Assembly: GCF_009905605.1 (NCBI RefSeq)
Contig: NZ_JAAAKZ010000011.1
Coordinates: 1 to 64,000 of the forward strand
Direction of reading: 5' to 3'
DNA: 64,000 nt
From: Runella sp. CRIBMP
GTDB taxonomy: Bacteria; Bacteroidota; Bacteroidia; Cytophagales; Spirosomataceae
Positions 52,075 through 61,158 of the stretch are shown piece after piece. Below the pieces are notes generated by a model, which saw only the letters and a program-made list of their open reading frames with translations, did no database searches and was not told the DNA's origin. Each line of letters starts with the position of its first letter. The first letter of the stretch is position 1. The position numbers and the translations under genes were made by a program.

Positions 52075-53019
52075 ATGTTGACACAGGATATTGTGTTTCG
52101 ATTTCTTAGATCAAAACCTGCACTGAATCATTCACAAATTGAAAAAGAGGCGGGATTGCCTTCAAAAACCCTCTACAAGGCGCAGGGTGGACTGATAAAT
52201 CTCAACGAGAACCACTTGTCTAAATTGGGACCAGTATTGAGAAACTATGGTTTTTCGGAGGAGCAATTCAGCAAAGCCAAAGTAATATCTATCGTCAATC
52301 ACAAAGGCGGAGTCGGAAAAACAACATCTACCATCAACCTTGGCAAAGCCCTGAGTTTGCTCGGGAACCGCGTGCTGATGCTGGACATGGATTCGCAGGG
52401 AAATTTGTCACAATGTTTTGGAATCCATCAACCCGAAACGCAGATAATTGATTCTTTGTTGGATAAAAGAGAGCTTCCAATCATCGAAATAGAGCCAAAA
52501 CTGCATTTATCCCCCTCTGATATTCAAATGGCTTACCGGGAGTTAGAACTGGTAAATTCAATTGGCAGCGAGAAGCGATTATCCAACAAACTTGCTCCTA
52601 TCCTCTCTGAGTATGATTTTATTTTGATTGACTGCCCTCCCGCTCTTAATGTGCTGACTACCTGCGCGCTGGTTGCTTCGCACGAATGTCTCATTCCGAT
52701 TCAGCCCGAAGCATCGGCCTATCACGGGGTTGAGAATCTGTTTAATCGTATTTTTGAAATTAGAGAACATTTGAATTATTCGTTACGAGTGAGGGGGATT
52801 TTTTTTACAATGGTTCACAAAAATCAGAGCGTTCATCGTACAATGATTGATCATATTTGTCAGGTTTATGGTCATTTTGCCATTTTTGACACCCTGATTG
52901 AAACCTCCACGGTCATCAAACAATCGCAGGTAGCCAAACAAGACCTGTTTGAATATTCCCCTAAATCCAATTCCGCAAACCAGTATTTGGCGCTGGCTAA
53001 GGAACTGGCAACAGCATAA
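52075..53019 (+). CDS. parA: ParA-family partition ATPase with N-terminal DNA-binding domain
   Basis: The 314-residue protein starts at the ATG at 52075 (a TTG at 52069 is also in frame). Residues 1-68 form a small helical domain (SQIEKEAGLPSKTLYKAQGG) resembling a helix-turn-helix, as in plasmid type Ia ParA proteins that repress their own operon. The ATPase follows: deviant Walker A KGGVGKTT at 77-84, VLMLDMDSQGNLSQCFG with the A' motif near 104-120, and FILIDCPPALNVLT near 181-194. It would drive segregation of the replicon on the nucleoid with ParB and a centromere. The parB ATG follows the stop by 14 bases. Confidence 0.9.
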   Translation: MLTQDIVFRFLRSKPALNHSQIEKEAGLPSKTLYKAQGGLINLNENHLSKLGPVLRNYGFSEEQFSKAKVISIVNHKGGVGKTTSTINLGKALSLLGNRVLMLDMDSQGNLSQCFGIHQPETQIIDSLLDKRELPIIEIEPKLHLSPSDIQMAYRELELVNSIGSEKRLSNKLAPILSEYDFILIDCPPALNVLTTCALVASHECLIPIQPEASAYHGVENLFNRIFEIREHLNYSLRVRGIFFTMVHKNQSVHRTMIDHICQVYGHFAIFDTLIETSTVIKQSQVAKQDLFEYSPKSNSANQYLALAKELATA

Positions 53020-53033
53020 ATTTTCTTCGAGAT

Positions 53034-53876
53034 ATGGCAAAAGATTTCATGTCGGGTATCAAAAAAGCAACAGCTCAATTGCCTAGTTCGGCATTTTCTG
53101 AAGTGGAAAAAATAAAAAAGCAACTTATCATTCTGGAAGAACTTCGTCAATTTATTACCCCACTGACGACCGACGAATTGTCCATACTGGAAGCAAATAT
53201 CTTGAGTCAGGGATGTAAAGACCCACTGGCCGTATGGGAAACAACTCGAAAGGCGGCGGGTTTGGATGACACTGACGAAATGGCTTATGTGTTAATCGAC
53301 GGGCACAATCGATACACGATTTGCCAAAAATATACGATTGATTTTAAGATTGTACTTCTAAAGTTTGATGACCTTGAGAAAGTCAAGGATTACATGATTG
53401 ATTTCCAACTAGGACGTCGAAATTTAAGCCCCGAGCAATTGTCTTTTTTTAGGGGGCTAAGGTACAATCGTGAAAAAGGTCGCAAGGGAAAATACGACCG
53501 CGAAGAAGGTGGTATAGATATCTCGAAGCAGCTGGCCGATGAATTCAAAGTTAGCCAGCGTACAATTAAAAACGATGGAAATTTTGCCAAGGGTATTTCT
53601 AAGTTTTCGCCAGAGCTACGTCAACAGGTATTGGCTGGCAACGCCACTCTGAACAAAACAACAATACAGGAATTGGGCAAACGGGAAGATGTTGCTGAAG
53701 GAGCGTTTCAATCCCTTGAGGCACTTTCTGAGCCCGCCAAAACAGACTCATCTCCTTTTCTGGTAGAGCTGACACAACGCAAAAAGGAAGTAGCAAGAAT
53801 TGCGACAAATATGGTTTCAAAATCAGACTACGCACTGCTTGTGCAAAAGGTAAAAGAATTAAAAAAATATTTATAA
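53034..53876 (+). CDS. parB: ParB-family partition protein
   Basis: The 280-residue protein has the ParB/Srx N-terminal domain with the ILSQGCKDPLAVWET block near 52-66 and the IDGHNRYTICQKY motif near 86-98, in place of the chromosomal GERR box. A DNA-binding helix-turn-helix follows near 165-190 (ADEFKVSQRTIKNDGNFAKG) and a short C-terminal helix rich in lysine. The type resembles plasmid or mobile-element ParB proteins rather than chromosomal Spo0J. Two perfect palindromes immediately downstream are its probable binding sites. Confidence 0.85.
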   Translation: MAKDFMSGIKKATAQLPSSAFSEVEKIKKQLIILEELRQFITPLTTDELSILEANILSQGCKDPLAVWETTRKAAGLDDTDEMAYVLIDGHNRYTICQKYTIDFKIVLLKFDDLEKVKDYMIDFQLGRRNLSPEQLSFFRGLRYNREKGRKGKYDREEGGIDISKQLADEFKVSQRTIKNDGNFAKGISKFSPELRQQVLAGNATLNKTTIQELGKREDVAEGAFQSLEALSEPAKTDSSPFLVELTQRKKEVARIATNMVSKSDYALLVQKVKELKKYL

Positions 53877-53897
53877 TGTATTAATAATCAACATTTT

Positions 53898-53928
53898 AAC
53901 CATAAGTGCAAAACTTGCACTTATGGTT
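53898..53928. repeat. parS-like palindrome 1 (also a terminator-like hairpin)
   Basis: AACCATAAGTGCAA, spacer AAC, then the exact complement TTGCACTTATGGTT: 14-bp arms, 21 bases after the parB stop. A TTTTTACTTTTTT stretch follows, so it can also work as an intrinsic terminator for parA-parB. Confidence 0.7.
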
Positions 53929-54068
53929 TTTTACTTTTTTAATGTAGAAGTAGTGGCTACAAAAACACAGAAATATTCGGTTGTTCTTGTGAAAAAATGA
54001 AAGAATTTAAAATTGTTGTTTTTAAATACAAAGAATAAAAAATATTTATAACTATCTGATAAACAATA

Positions 54069-54107
54069 TTTTAATCATAAGTGCAAAACTTGCACTTATG
54101 ATTAAAA
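54069..54107. repeat. parS-like palindrome 2
   Basis: TTTTAATCATAAGTGCAA, spacer AAC, then the exact complement: 18-bp arms. The core CATAAGTGCAA-AAC-TTGCACTTATG is shared with palindrome 1. Where copy 1 has C-G at the fourth pair, this copy has T-A, so symmetry is kept by paired changes. No T-run follows, which argues against a terminator. Confidence 0.65.
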
Positions 54108-54355
54108 CGTCAAAAGTTATGTTCGTCTAGGACTTCACTCAAGGTTAAACATATACTAATTATCATCCAAATCAGAAAAAAGGTATATTCATTCGGTTGA
54201 ATTAGTAGTTTTGCGTGAGTTATGAGAGAACAAACTCGTCTTTTACTTAATAATTGGAGTTGAAGTAGCAAAATAAATCATCAAAAGACTTCGAAGTCAG
54301 TATTATAATCCGTTAAAACCCTACTTTACTCAATGACCATAAATTTCTATCTTAT

Positions 54356-56998
54356 ATGCTAAAAGTCTCCTACACACTAATTGCTTCATTGCTTTTCCTC
54401 ATTTTAAACGGTACCCAACCGTGGAGAACTGAAACACCGAAAAACTACACTACTACAACCAGAATTGATTCCCTACGGAATGCTTCAAGTTGGCCCGAAG
54501 AGCTTAGTATTTCTAATTTCAGCAGCGCCGACATCACACCCAGTCCAGCATGTATTGCCGTAGCTCCTTCAGGAGAGGTGTATGTTGGGGTTGATAAAAT
54601 GGGTTCACTTGGTAAAAAACCTGGCAATGGAAGTATAGTCAGATTGGTTGATACTAATAATGATGGAAAAATAGACCAACATACTACGTATGCTTTGGCG
54701 GACAATCCGCGTGGAATTCTACCCATTGGCGACCGGGTTTATGTACTTCATACCGTGTTCTCCAAAGAAACGGGAATTGCAACGGGAATGAATTTGGTGG
54801 TTTTTGAAGATAAAAACAATGATGGGGTGGCCGATGGACCTTCATCCCTTCTTATCGAGCACATCAGTTCGCCCAAATTTCTACAAAGTCGCGGAACTGA
54901 CCACGCCACCAACGGAATCCGCATGGGGATTGATGGATGGATTTACATAGCAGTTGGGGATTTTGGTTTCCATAACGCTACCGACCGTTCAGGAAAAAAA
55001 ATGACCATGTTGGGCGGGGGAATTGTCCGTGTTCGTCCTGATGGTACCGAAATGGAAGTATATACCCATGGCATGAGAAATATTTATGACGTAGCCATTG
55101 ACCCGTACATGAATATTTTTGCCCGGGGCAATACCAACGACGGCGGCGGTTGGAACATTCGTTTCAGCAACCAAATTCAGTCTGGCGAATACGGTTATCC
55201 CGTGTTGTTCAAACATTTTACCGATGAAATTATCCCCGCACTGATTGACTTGGGCGGCGGCTCGGGAACTGGAGCGCTGTTTATGGATGACGCAACTTGG
55301 CCCGCAAAATACAATAACGTACCCATGATGGCCGATTGGGGGCGCAGCCAGCTCTATATTCACCGCGTTACGCCAGATGGTGCCAGCTTTACTCAGAAAG
55401 AGGAGCCGTTTATTAAATTAGCCCAAATCACCGATATTGATATCGATGCTTCTGGGCGGGCTTATCTTTCAGCTTGGGATGGGGCAGGTTATTCGGGCAA
55501 TCCTAAAAAAGGATTTGTGGTACGGGCTGTCCCCAAAAACTGGGTTTACAAGCCTTTTGCTGACCTTAAAAAAGCGTCGGTAAGTAAGTTAACAGCCTAC
55601 TTATCTTCGGGCAGTGCAGTAGCTCGATTGGCGGCCCAGCAGGAATTGCTTACGCGTCCGACGAAAAAATACAGTAAGGCGGTTTGGAAATTAACAACCG
55701 ACAAAAATAAACCGCTTGCGGCACGCGTAGCGGCGCTTTTTACCTACGCACAAGCCACTGGAGTTGAGGGTATAGCGAATCTACTCAAGCTGACAGAAGA
55801 TGCAGATTTGAAAGAATTTGCGTTACGCGCATTGGCAGACCGAAAGGGAAATCTGGCGCCCGTGCCAACAGAACCATTCCTCAATGGATTAAAAGATTCT
55901 TCTCCTCGGGTTAGGGTGGCGGCTACCGTTGGACTGGGCCGTTTGGGTCGTACAGAGGTCGCTGATGCGCTGTTGCAAGTGGCCGTTCCTTCCACGTTTG
56001 CCGCTCCAGCCATTGGTACGGAAGGCCCTCACGCTACGCCAAATTCGGCCATTATTCCAGCCCACATCGCGGTACGGTCGCTTGTAAGCCTAAATGCCGT
56101 GGATGCTTGCGTAAAAGCCATTGGAACTGCCAATTCAACGATTGCGCTTTGGGCGTTGCGCTATATGCACGATTCTAAAGCTGCAAATGGGTTGATGGCT
56201 GCCTACCAGCGTACAAATGATGAATCGCTAAAAAAGCAAATCCTTACTACACTTTCGCGGATTTATAAAAAAGAAGCTGATTATGATGGCTCTTGGTGGT
56301 GGAGCACTCGCCCCGATACCCACGGGCCTTATTATAAAGCAATTACGTGGGAGTCTTCAGCGGCAATCAAGGATTTCTTGGTGGCGGAGTGGCAAAAATC
56401 GACCGATAAACAGTTTTACATCGACCTAAACAGTCGTCACCGGATGGAAATCCCTGAGTTTGGGAAAGAAGAACCAGTGGCCGTGAAGGAGGAAGTAAAG
56501 GTTGATTTGGAAAAAATCAGGAATAAAAAAGGACAGGTAGGAGAGGCGTCGATTGAAGATGTTATGTTGGCCATGGCCAAATTTCAGGGAGATGCGGCGT
56601 TAGGAAAAACGATTTTTACCCAACAAGGCTGTATTGCCTGCCACAGCCTTTCAAAAGGCGAAGTAATGAAAGGCCCTTTCATGGGGCAAATTGGCTCTAT
56701 CATGAATCGGGAACAGATTGCAGAATCTATCCTAAAGCCCAATGCCTCAATTTCGCAAGGATTTTCTACGGTTCTCATCACCGCCAAGCGTAATAAAAGC
56801 TACATGGGCTTCATTACGGAAGAATCGGCGACCAAAGTAGTATTGAGAGATATTACGGGGCAGGTCACAACCCTTAAAACATCTGACATTGTCAGTCGTA
56901 AAGAAATGGAAACGTCGATGATGCCTTCAGGGTTGGTTAATGCACTTTCTTACGAGGAATTTGCCTCATTGCTGACTTTCCTTGCCCAACAAAAATAA
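54356..56998 (+). CDS. PVC-type heme-binding CxxCH dehydrogenase-like protein
   Basis: The 880-residue secreted protein has a signal peptide over the first 20 or so residues. An N-terminal six-bladed propeller (about 45-400) carries calcium-loop-like strings (DTNNDGKID near 100-108 and DKNNDGVAD), a THGMRNIYDVAIDP block and GTDHATNGIRMG. A HEAT-like helical repeat region spans about 410-650 (ALRALADRKG, RVRVAATVGLGRLG). A C-terminal cytochrome c domain has heme motif CIACH at 759-763 and a methionine ligand candidate (SMMPSG). Such proteins are thought to oxidise sugars or pass electrons in the periplasm. The DUF1080 gene follows after 24 bases, an association seen widely in this family. Confidence 0.85.
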   Translation: MLKVSYTLIASLLFLILNGTQPWRTETPKNYTTTTRIDSLRNASSWPEELSISNFSSADITPSPACIAVAPSGEVYVGVDKMGSLGKKPGNGSIVRLVDTNNDGKIDQHTTYALADNPRGILPIGDRVYVLHTVFSKETGIATGMNLVVFEDKNNDGVADGPSSLLIEHISSPKFLQSRGTDHATNGIRMGIDGWIYIAVGDFGFHNATDRSGKKMTMLGGGIVRVRPDGTEMEVYTHGMRNIYDVAIDPYMNIFARGNTNDGGGWNIRFSNQIQSGEYGYPVLFKHFTDEIIPALIDLGGGSGTGALFMDDATWPAKYNNVPMMADWGRSQLYIHRVTPDGASFTQKEEPFIKLAQITDIDIDASGRAYLSAWDGAGYSGNPKKGFVVRAVPKNWVYKPFADLKKASVSKLTAYLSSGSAVARLAAQQELLTRPTKKYSKAVWKLTTDKNKPLAARVAALFTYAQATGVEGIANLLKLTEDADLKEFALRALADRKGNLAPVPTEPFLNGLKDSSPRVRVAATVGLGRLGRTEVADALLQVAVPSTFAAPAIGTEGPHATPNSAIIPAHIAVRSLVSLNAVDACVKAIGTANSTIALWALRYMHDSKAANGLMAAYQRTNDESLKKQILTTLSRIYKKEADYDGSWWWSTRPDTHGPYYKAITWESSAAIKDFLVAEWQKSTDKQFYIDLNSRHRMEIPEFGKEEPVAVKEEVKVDLEKIRNKKGQVGEASIEDVMLAMAKFQGDAALGKTIFTQQGCIACHSLSKGEVMKGPFMGQIGSIMNREQIAESILKPNASISQGFSTVLITAKRNKSYMGFITEESATKVVLRDITGQVTTLKTSDIVSRKEMETSMMPSGLVNALSYEEFASLLTFLAQQK

Positions 56999-57022
56999 TG
57001 TAACGTACTTAATAATATACCT

Positions 57023-57886
57023 ATGAAAGCATCATTGACAGGCCTATTGATCCTACTCGGAGTCGTGGCTTTTGGGCAAAAAAAAGCCGATAAAGAGGAA
57101 TGGAAACAATTGTTTAACGGTAAAAATCTCGACGGTTGGGATGTTAAAATCAGAGGATACGCCCTTAACGAAAATTTTGGAAATACCTTTCGGGTCGAAA
57201 ACGGCAGTATGGTTGTGAGGTATGACGCTTACGATGATTTCAAACAACAATACGGCCACATTTTCTACAAAGGTGATTTTTCGTATTATCGGGTTGCTGT
57301 AGAATACCGTTTTGTGGGCGAGCAGGCTCCCAAAGGAGAAGGCTGGGCCTGGCGCAATAGCGGCATCATGGTTCATGGTCAGCCCGCCGAAACCATGGGT
57401 TTAAAGCAAGATTTCCCAGCATCTATCGAAGTACAGTTATTGGGAGGAAACGACAAAAAACGTACTACCTGCAACCTATGTACGCCGGGTACAAATGTTG
57501 TCATTGACGGTAAGTTAATTACGCAACATTGCATTAATTCTACCTCACAAACCTATAATGGGGATCAATGGGTACGGGCCGAAGTACTGGTATTGGGCGA
57601 TTCACTCATTCAACATTTTGCAAATGGAGAAAAAGTGTTGGAATACAATAAACCCCAACTTGGAGGCGGTAACGTGAGCGGACACGACCCTGCACTGTTG
57701 GTCAACGGAAAATTATTGGAACATGGATCAATCTCGCTGCAAAGTGAAAGTCACCCCGTTGAATTCCGTAAAGTTGAGCTGTTGGAGCTGAAAGGATGTA
57801 TGGACCCGAAAGCCAAAAATTACAAATCCTATTTTGTAAAGGCCGATAACTCGACCTGTGAATACAAAAAAAGGAGAAGAAAATAA
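57023..57886 (+). CDS. DUF1080 secreted hydrolase-like protein, copy 2, with C-terminal cysteine motif
   Basis: The 287-residue protein has a signal peptide ending near AFGQ (residue 18), then the DUF1080 domain: WKQLFNGKNLDGWDVKIRG near 27-45, YRFVGEQAPKGEGWAWRNSG with the conserved asparagine, SIEVQLLGG, then a cysteine pair TCNLCTPG near 152-159. After about residue 255 comes a short module GCMDPKAKNYKSYF and NSTCEYKKRRRK with two cysteines, a pattern known from small repeated extracellular modules of Bacteroidota. It would act on 3-keto sugars formed by a dehydrogenase, probably the upstream CxxCH protein (inference). The strongly basic C-terminus is unusual. Confidence 0.84.
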   Translation: MKASLTGLLILLGVVAFGQKKADKEEWKQLFNGKNLDGWDVKIRGYALNENFGNTFRVENGSMVVRYDAYDDFKQQYGHIFYKGDFSYYRVAVEYRFVGEQAPKGEGWAWRNSGIMVHGQPAETMGLKQDFPASIEVQLLGGNDKKRTTCNLCTPGTNVVIDGKLITQHCINSTSQTYNGDQWVRAEVLVLGDSLIQHFANGEKVLEYNKPQLGGGNVSGHDPALLVNGKLLEHGSISLQSESHPVEFRKVELLELKGCMDPKAKNYKSYFVKADNSTCEYKKRRRK

Positions 57887-57905
57887 TCACTTAAGTCCTT
57901 CATTT

Positions 57906-57949
57906 AAAGGTGTTTGTTGAAGTAGTTGTTAGCTTCAACAAACACCTTT
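57906..57949. terminator. Bidirectional terminator between convergent genes
   Basis: AAAGGTGTTTGTTGAAG and its exact complement form a 17-bp stem with a 10-base loop, then TTTTATTA. It serves DUF1080 gene 2 and the CocE gene. Confidence 0.78.
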
Positions 57950-57977
57950 TTTTATTACAAAACATTGAAAGAAAGAA

Positions 57978-59945
57978 TTACTCTAACACCCTGACGCTGA
58001 CGTAAGAAGAACTATTGCCTGAGCAATACACACGGTGAAAGGCTTTCTGAAAATCACTCGCTTCTGCTTTGTAAATATTTACGAACTTTTGTGGATTACG
58101 GTCAACCAATGGAAACCAACTGCTTTGGACCTGAATCATAATTTTGTGACCCTTTTTGAAGCGGTGGGCGGCGTCCTGCATGTCGAAGGCTACATGCTCA
58201 ACTTTATTGGGTACCATTGCCTCAGGCACCGTAAAACTCTTTCTGAATTTAGACCGCATCACTTCTCCACGTACCAATAATTGAAAACCACCCATTGCTT
58301 TACGTGGATTTTCGGGGCTATCATTGGGCGCATTGCCCGGATAAACATCAATCAATTTTACCACAAAATCGGCGTCAGTGCCCGTGGTTGATACAAACAG
58401 ATTGGCAAAAACATTGCCCGAAATCGCCACATCCTCCGTCAAAACTTCCGATTCATACACCAGCACATCGGGGCGTTGGGCGGCAAATCGTTGGTCTTCG
58501 TACATGAAATCGCTTCCTCTGATATTTCTAATTTCGGCGGTGTAAGGAACGGGCTTGTCTGGGTCGCTTAGGTACTCATTGAATGCGGGTGGGGCCGTTG
58601 TGATGGTGGGCGAAAAAGAAAGACTACTATCAGAGTGCAGATAAAGTTTTTTTTCAACGGTATTTTTGGGAGGCCATTGGTCATATTTTTTCCATTCGTT
58701 GGAGCCAGTTTCAAAAATATAAGCTTTGGGCAGTTCTGGGTTTGGTTTTTCTTTCAGGTAATGATTAAAAAAGGGTAATTCAATGTTTGTTTGGTAAAAA
58801 TCGCTTGTACGGGAGCCAAAACGGATATGGCCCAACGATTCACCCGTGCCCCGTGCCCATCCGCCATGAATCCACGGACCCATGACCAAGTGATTGGGCG
58901 ATTTTGGTTGGTTACGTTCAATACCTGCGTAAGCTTTCAAAGGTCCGTACAAATCTTCTTGGTCAAACCAACCGCCCACCACCATCACGGCGGGTTTGAT
59001 GTTTTTAAGGTGCGGAACTGGCGTACGTGATTGCCAGAATTCATCGTACACTTCATGCTCCATCAACTGATTCCAAATGCGGTTTTCTCCCTTAAAAATC
59101 TTCTCATTTACATTTTTAAGCGGCCCTAGATTTTTATAAAACTCGTAGCCATCGGGAGTGCCGTAGGCCGAAAACCCTGGCTTCCCCTTGGGGCTAGGTG
59201 TGGGTCTTGGCGCGCCGTAAGAAGAGATAAACGAAAACGTACCCATCAAAAAAAATGCCCCGTTGTGGTGGCGGTCATCGCCCATAAACCAATCTGTTAC
59301 GGGGGCTTGTGGCGAAGAAGCCTTCAAAGCGGGATGCGCTTCGATGTTGGTCATGGTGGTATAATAACCCGGCGCAGAGATGCCCCAAGTGCCCACCCGA
59401 CCGTTGTTTCCTGCCACATTTTTGACTAACCAATCAATGGTATCAAATGCATCGGAGCTTTCGTCATTATCGGTTTTGTTTTTCTTGTTTGGAATAAACG
59501 GGCGATAGGCTTCAAAATCACCTTCAGACATGTATTTTCCTCTAACATCTTGATAAACAAAAATATACCCATCGCGTGCAAAATGCATGGAAGGCCCCAG
59601 TGATGTTTTGTACAGTGTGTCGCCATACGGTGCCGAACTGTAAGGCGTGCGGCAAAGCATAATGGGGTATTTTGCCCCCGTCGATACATCCTTTGGAACA
59701 TAAATAGAGGTAAACAGTTTGACCCCGTCACGCATGGGCACCATTCGTTCTAGTTTTGTATAATGCTGTCGCACGTAGATAGAATCTTCCTTGGCTTTTG
59801 TGAGTTGAGCCATCGAACCAGTGGAGTACAAAAGGAAAAAAAACAAAATCGACATGAAGCCAATTTGATCGTTTGAGGTAAACCAACGTGGGGGGAGTTT
59901 ACTAAATAATGGGGGGGGAGGAGACGTAAATCTAAGTTTTTGCAT
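57978..59945 (-). CDS. CocE/NonD-family (X-Pro dipeptidyl-peptidase type) hydrolase
   Basis: The 655-residue protein belongs to the S15-like alpha/beta hydrolases. MVPMRDGVKLFTSIYVPKD is near 68-86, YVFVYQDVRGKYMSEG-like string (YIFVYQDVRGKYMSEGDF) near 127-144, nucleophile GISAPGY with Ser190, an acid candidate in GGWFDQEDLYGPL, then a catalytic histidine in MGPWIHGGW; a C-terminal jelly-roll domain follows (VAISGNVFANLFVSTTG). A second ATG at 59855 begins a clear signal peptide (MSILFFFLLYSTGSMAQ), so the first 30 residues may be untranslated or a long n-region; a run of 8 G (C on the coding strand) at 59911-59918 lies within them. The substrate is an ester or peptide. Confidence 0.87.
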   Translation of the reverse strand: MQKLRFTSPPPPLFSKLPPRWFTSNDQIGFMSILFFFLLYSTGSMAQLTKAKEDSIYVRQHYTKLERMVPMRDGVKLFTSIYVPKDVSTGAKYPIMLCRTPYSSAPYGDTLYKTSLGPSMHFARDGYIFVYQDVRGKYMSEGDFEAYRPFIPNKKNKTDNDESSDAFDTIDWLVKNVAGNNGRVGTWGISAPGYYTTMTNIEAHPALKASSPQAPVTDWFMGDDRHHNGAFFLMGTFSFISSYGAPRPTPSPKGKPGFSAYGTPDGYEFYKNLGPLKNVNEKIFKGENRIWNQLMEHEVYDEFWQSRTPVPHLKNIKPAVMVVGGWFDQEDLYGPLKAYAGIERNQPKSPNHLVMGPWIHGGWARGTGESLGHIRFGSRTSDFYQTNIELPFFNHYLKEKPNPELPKAYIFETGSNEWKKYDQWPPKNTVEKKLYLHSDSSLSFSPTITTAPPAFNEYLSDPDKPVPYTAEIRNIRGSDFMYEDQRFAAQRPDVLVYESEVLTEDVAISGNVFANLFVSTTGTDADFVVKLIDVYPGNAPNDSPENPRKAMGGFQLLVRGEVMRSKFRKSFTVPEAMVPNKVEHVAFDMQDAAHRFKKGHKIMIQVQSSWFPLVDRNPQKFVNIYKAEASDFQKAFHRVYCSGNSSSYVSVRVLE

Positions 59946-60171
59946 AATGAAGTGAGGACAAAATAGAATAACCTATAATTATCGCAATATACTGCTTCAA
60001 CGCCTATTTTTAGCTAACAAAGGCGCTTAAACCTGTTTATTTTAAAGGTATTTTTTGAAAAGGCAGTTTTTTATTTTGTTTTTCAATTGTGATTTCTTCT
60101 CAAACAGTAGTTTAAATTTGCTATTTTTTGTAACTTGCCGAAATACAATAATCAATTATAACCTTTATTTG

Positions 60172-60549
60172 GTGAAAAAAGCGGCAAAACTGATTGGTTT
60201 CTTAGGCATTTTAACCCTGTATAGCTTTATATTAAGCTTATACAGTGGGAATGCTTTTGTCAACCATTCAGCAGATTTGCAACTTGCTGATTCTCAAAGT
60301 AAACACAGTAGTTCTGTACAATTACCAGAGCTATTTTGCCTCACTGCGCACGCCGAAATATCAGTTGCGCCTCCACAATCCCCTTCGTTTCCTCGTCCCG
60401 AAAACTTTATAAACAGGTTTCTGGCGTGCTACAAAACAGCTGAGCAGTTATTTGACACGACTTTTTCACAGTACAGTTTCTATTCCCTCAACTTATTGGT
60501 GCGTTTAGAGCGGACCGATATCATTTTTCCTTTCCATTACTTCTGGTAA
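60172..60549 (+). CDS. Unknown small secreted or membrane-anchored protein
   Basis: The frame is open from a TTG at 60055 (164 residues), but the GTG at 60172 gives a more natural start: VKKAAKLIGFLGILTLYSFI, a signal or anchor helix, and a product of about 125 residues. The remainder is polar and proline-containing (SVAPPQSPSFPRPENF) and ends FPFHYFW. No domain is recognised. Short proteins with the same type of aromatic end occur next to membrane genes in Cytophagales, but I cannot name a function. It is followed by a second unknown membrane protein 108 bases downstream. Confidence 0.5.
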   Translation: MKKAAKLIGFLGILTLYSFILSLYSGNAFVNHSADLQLADSQSKHSSSVQLPELFCLTAHAEISVAPPQSPSFPRPENFINRFLACYKTAEQLFDTTFSQYSFYSLNLLVRLERTDIIFPFHYFW

Positions 60550-60657
60550 TTAAGTTTTTATCCTTTCGTAACTTCTTATAAATTATTCTTTGCAGAAATG
60601 GCTTTGACTGTCGTCTCTGTAGCGATTGTGTATTTTAAAAATTTAAAAGACTAAAAA

Positions 60658-61149
60658 ATGGATTTAGGAGCTTCAATCGTAGGTATGATTGTCATACTTA
60701 TTTGTATCATACCGTTTGTTTTAATAAGTGTAAATAATCGTAAAAAAGGTGAGGAACTACGCCAAAGGCTTTTCGATTTTGCCAAAATGAGCAATTTTAC
60801 TGTCAGCAGATTTGATTCATGGCATCGTTCAAGCATTGGAATTGATGACCAAAATGACGTAATTTTCTTTACAAGAACCGTGAAGGACCAAGCGTTTTTA
60901 CAACAAATAAACCTCTCTGAAATTCAAAAATGTCGGGTCATTATCACCCGAAAAACAGCCAGTAGTTCGGGTGGAATCGATATACTTGAGTTGGCATTTA
61001 CTTACCAGAATAAACAAAAACCAGAGGTTATTTTGGAATTTTATAATGCTGCTCATGATAGTTTGACACTATCTGGTGAGCTGCAAATGGTAGAAAAATG
61101 GGGTAAGATTGTCAATGACAAAATTGCAGTAGTGACCTCTCTACGATAA
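60658..61149 (+). CDS. Unknown membrane-anchored protein
   Basis: The 163-residue protein has one N-terminal membrane helix (SIVGMIVILICIIPFVLISV near 6-25), then a short basic stretch (NNRKKGEELRQRL) and a mixed alpha/beta cytoplasmic domain with GIDDQNDVIFFT and a strand pair ILELAFTYQNKQKPEVILEF in two blocks. The positive residues following the helix suggest that the domain is cytoplasmic. No family recognised. It ends in a strong hairpin and lies between the unknown gene at 60172 and the YitT gene. Confidence 0.6.
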   Translation: MDLGASIVGMIVILICIIPFVLISVNNRKKGEELRQRLFDFAKMSNFTVSRFDSWHRSSIGIDDQNDVIFFTRTVKDQAFLQQINLSEIQKCRVIITRKTASSSGGIDILELAFTYQNKQKPEVILEFYNAAHDSLTLSGELQMVEKWGKIVNDKIAVVTSLR

Positions 61150-61158
61150 ATTTCCCCT

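Larger units (their letters stand above)
53877..54355. other. Candidate centromere region downstream of parB
   Basis: No gene is present in these 479 A/T-rich bases. Two copies of a palindrome (53898-53928 and 54069-54107) are set 171-176 bp apart; the flanking sequence to the left of each is also similar. A possible -7 box TAGTTTTG (54206-54213) precedes the next gene by about 140 bases. Confidence 0.6.

Noticed and set aside
54206-54213. TAGTTTTG as a promoter of the heme CxxCH protein gene
   Set aside because: The -7 match is good but no -33 element lies at the proper distance, and the leader would be about 140 bases; too weak to list as a feature on its own.
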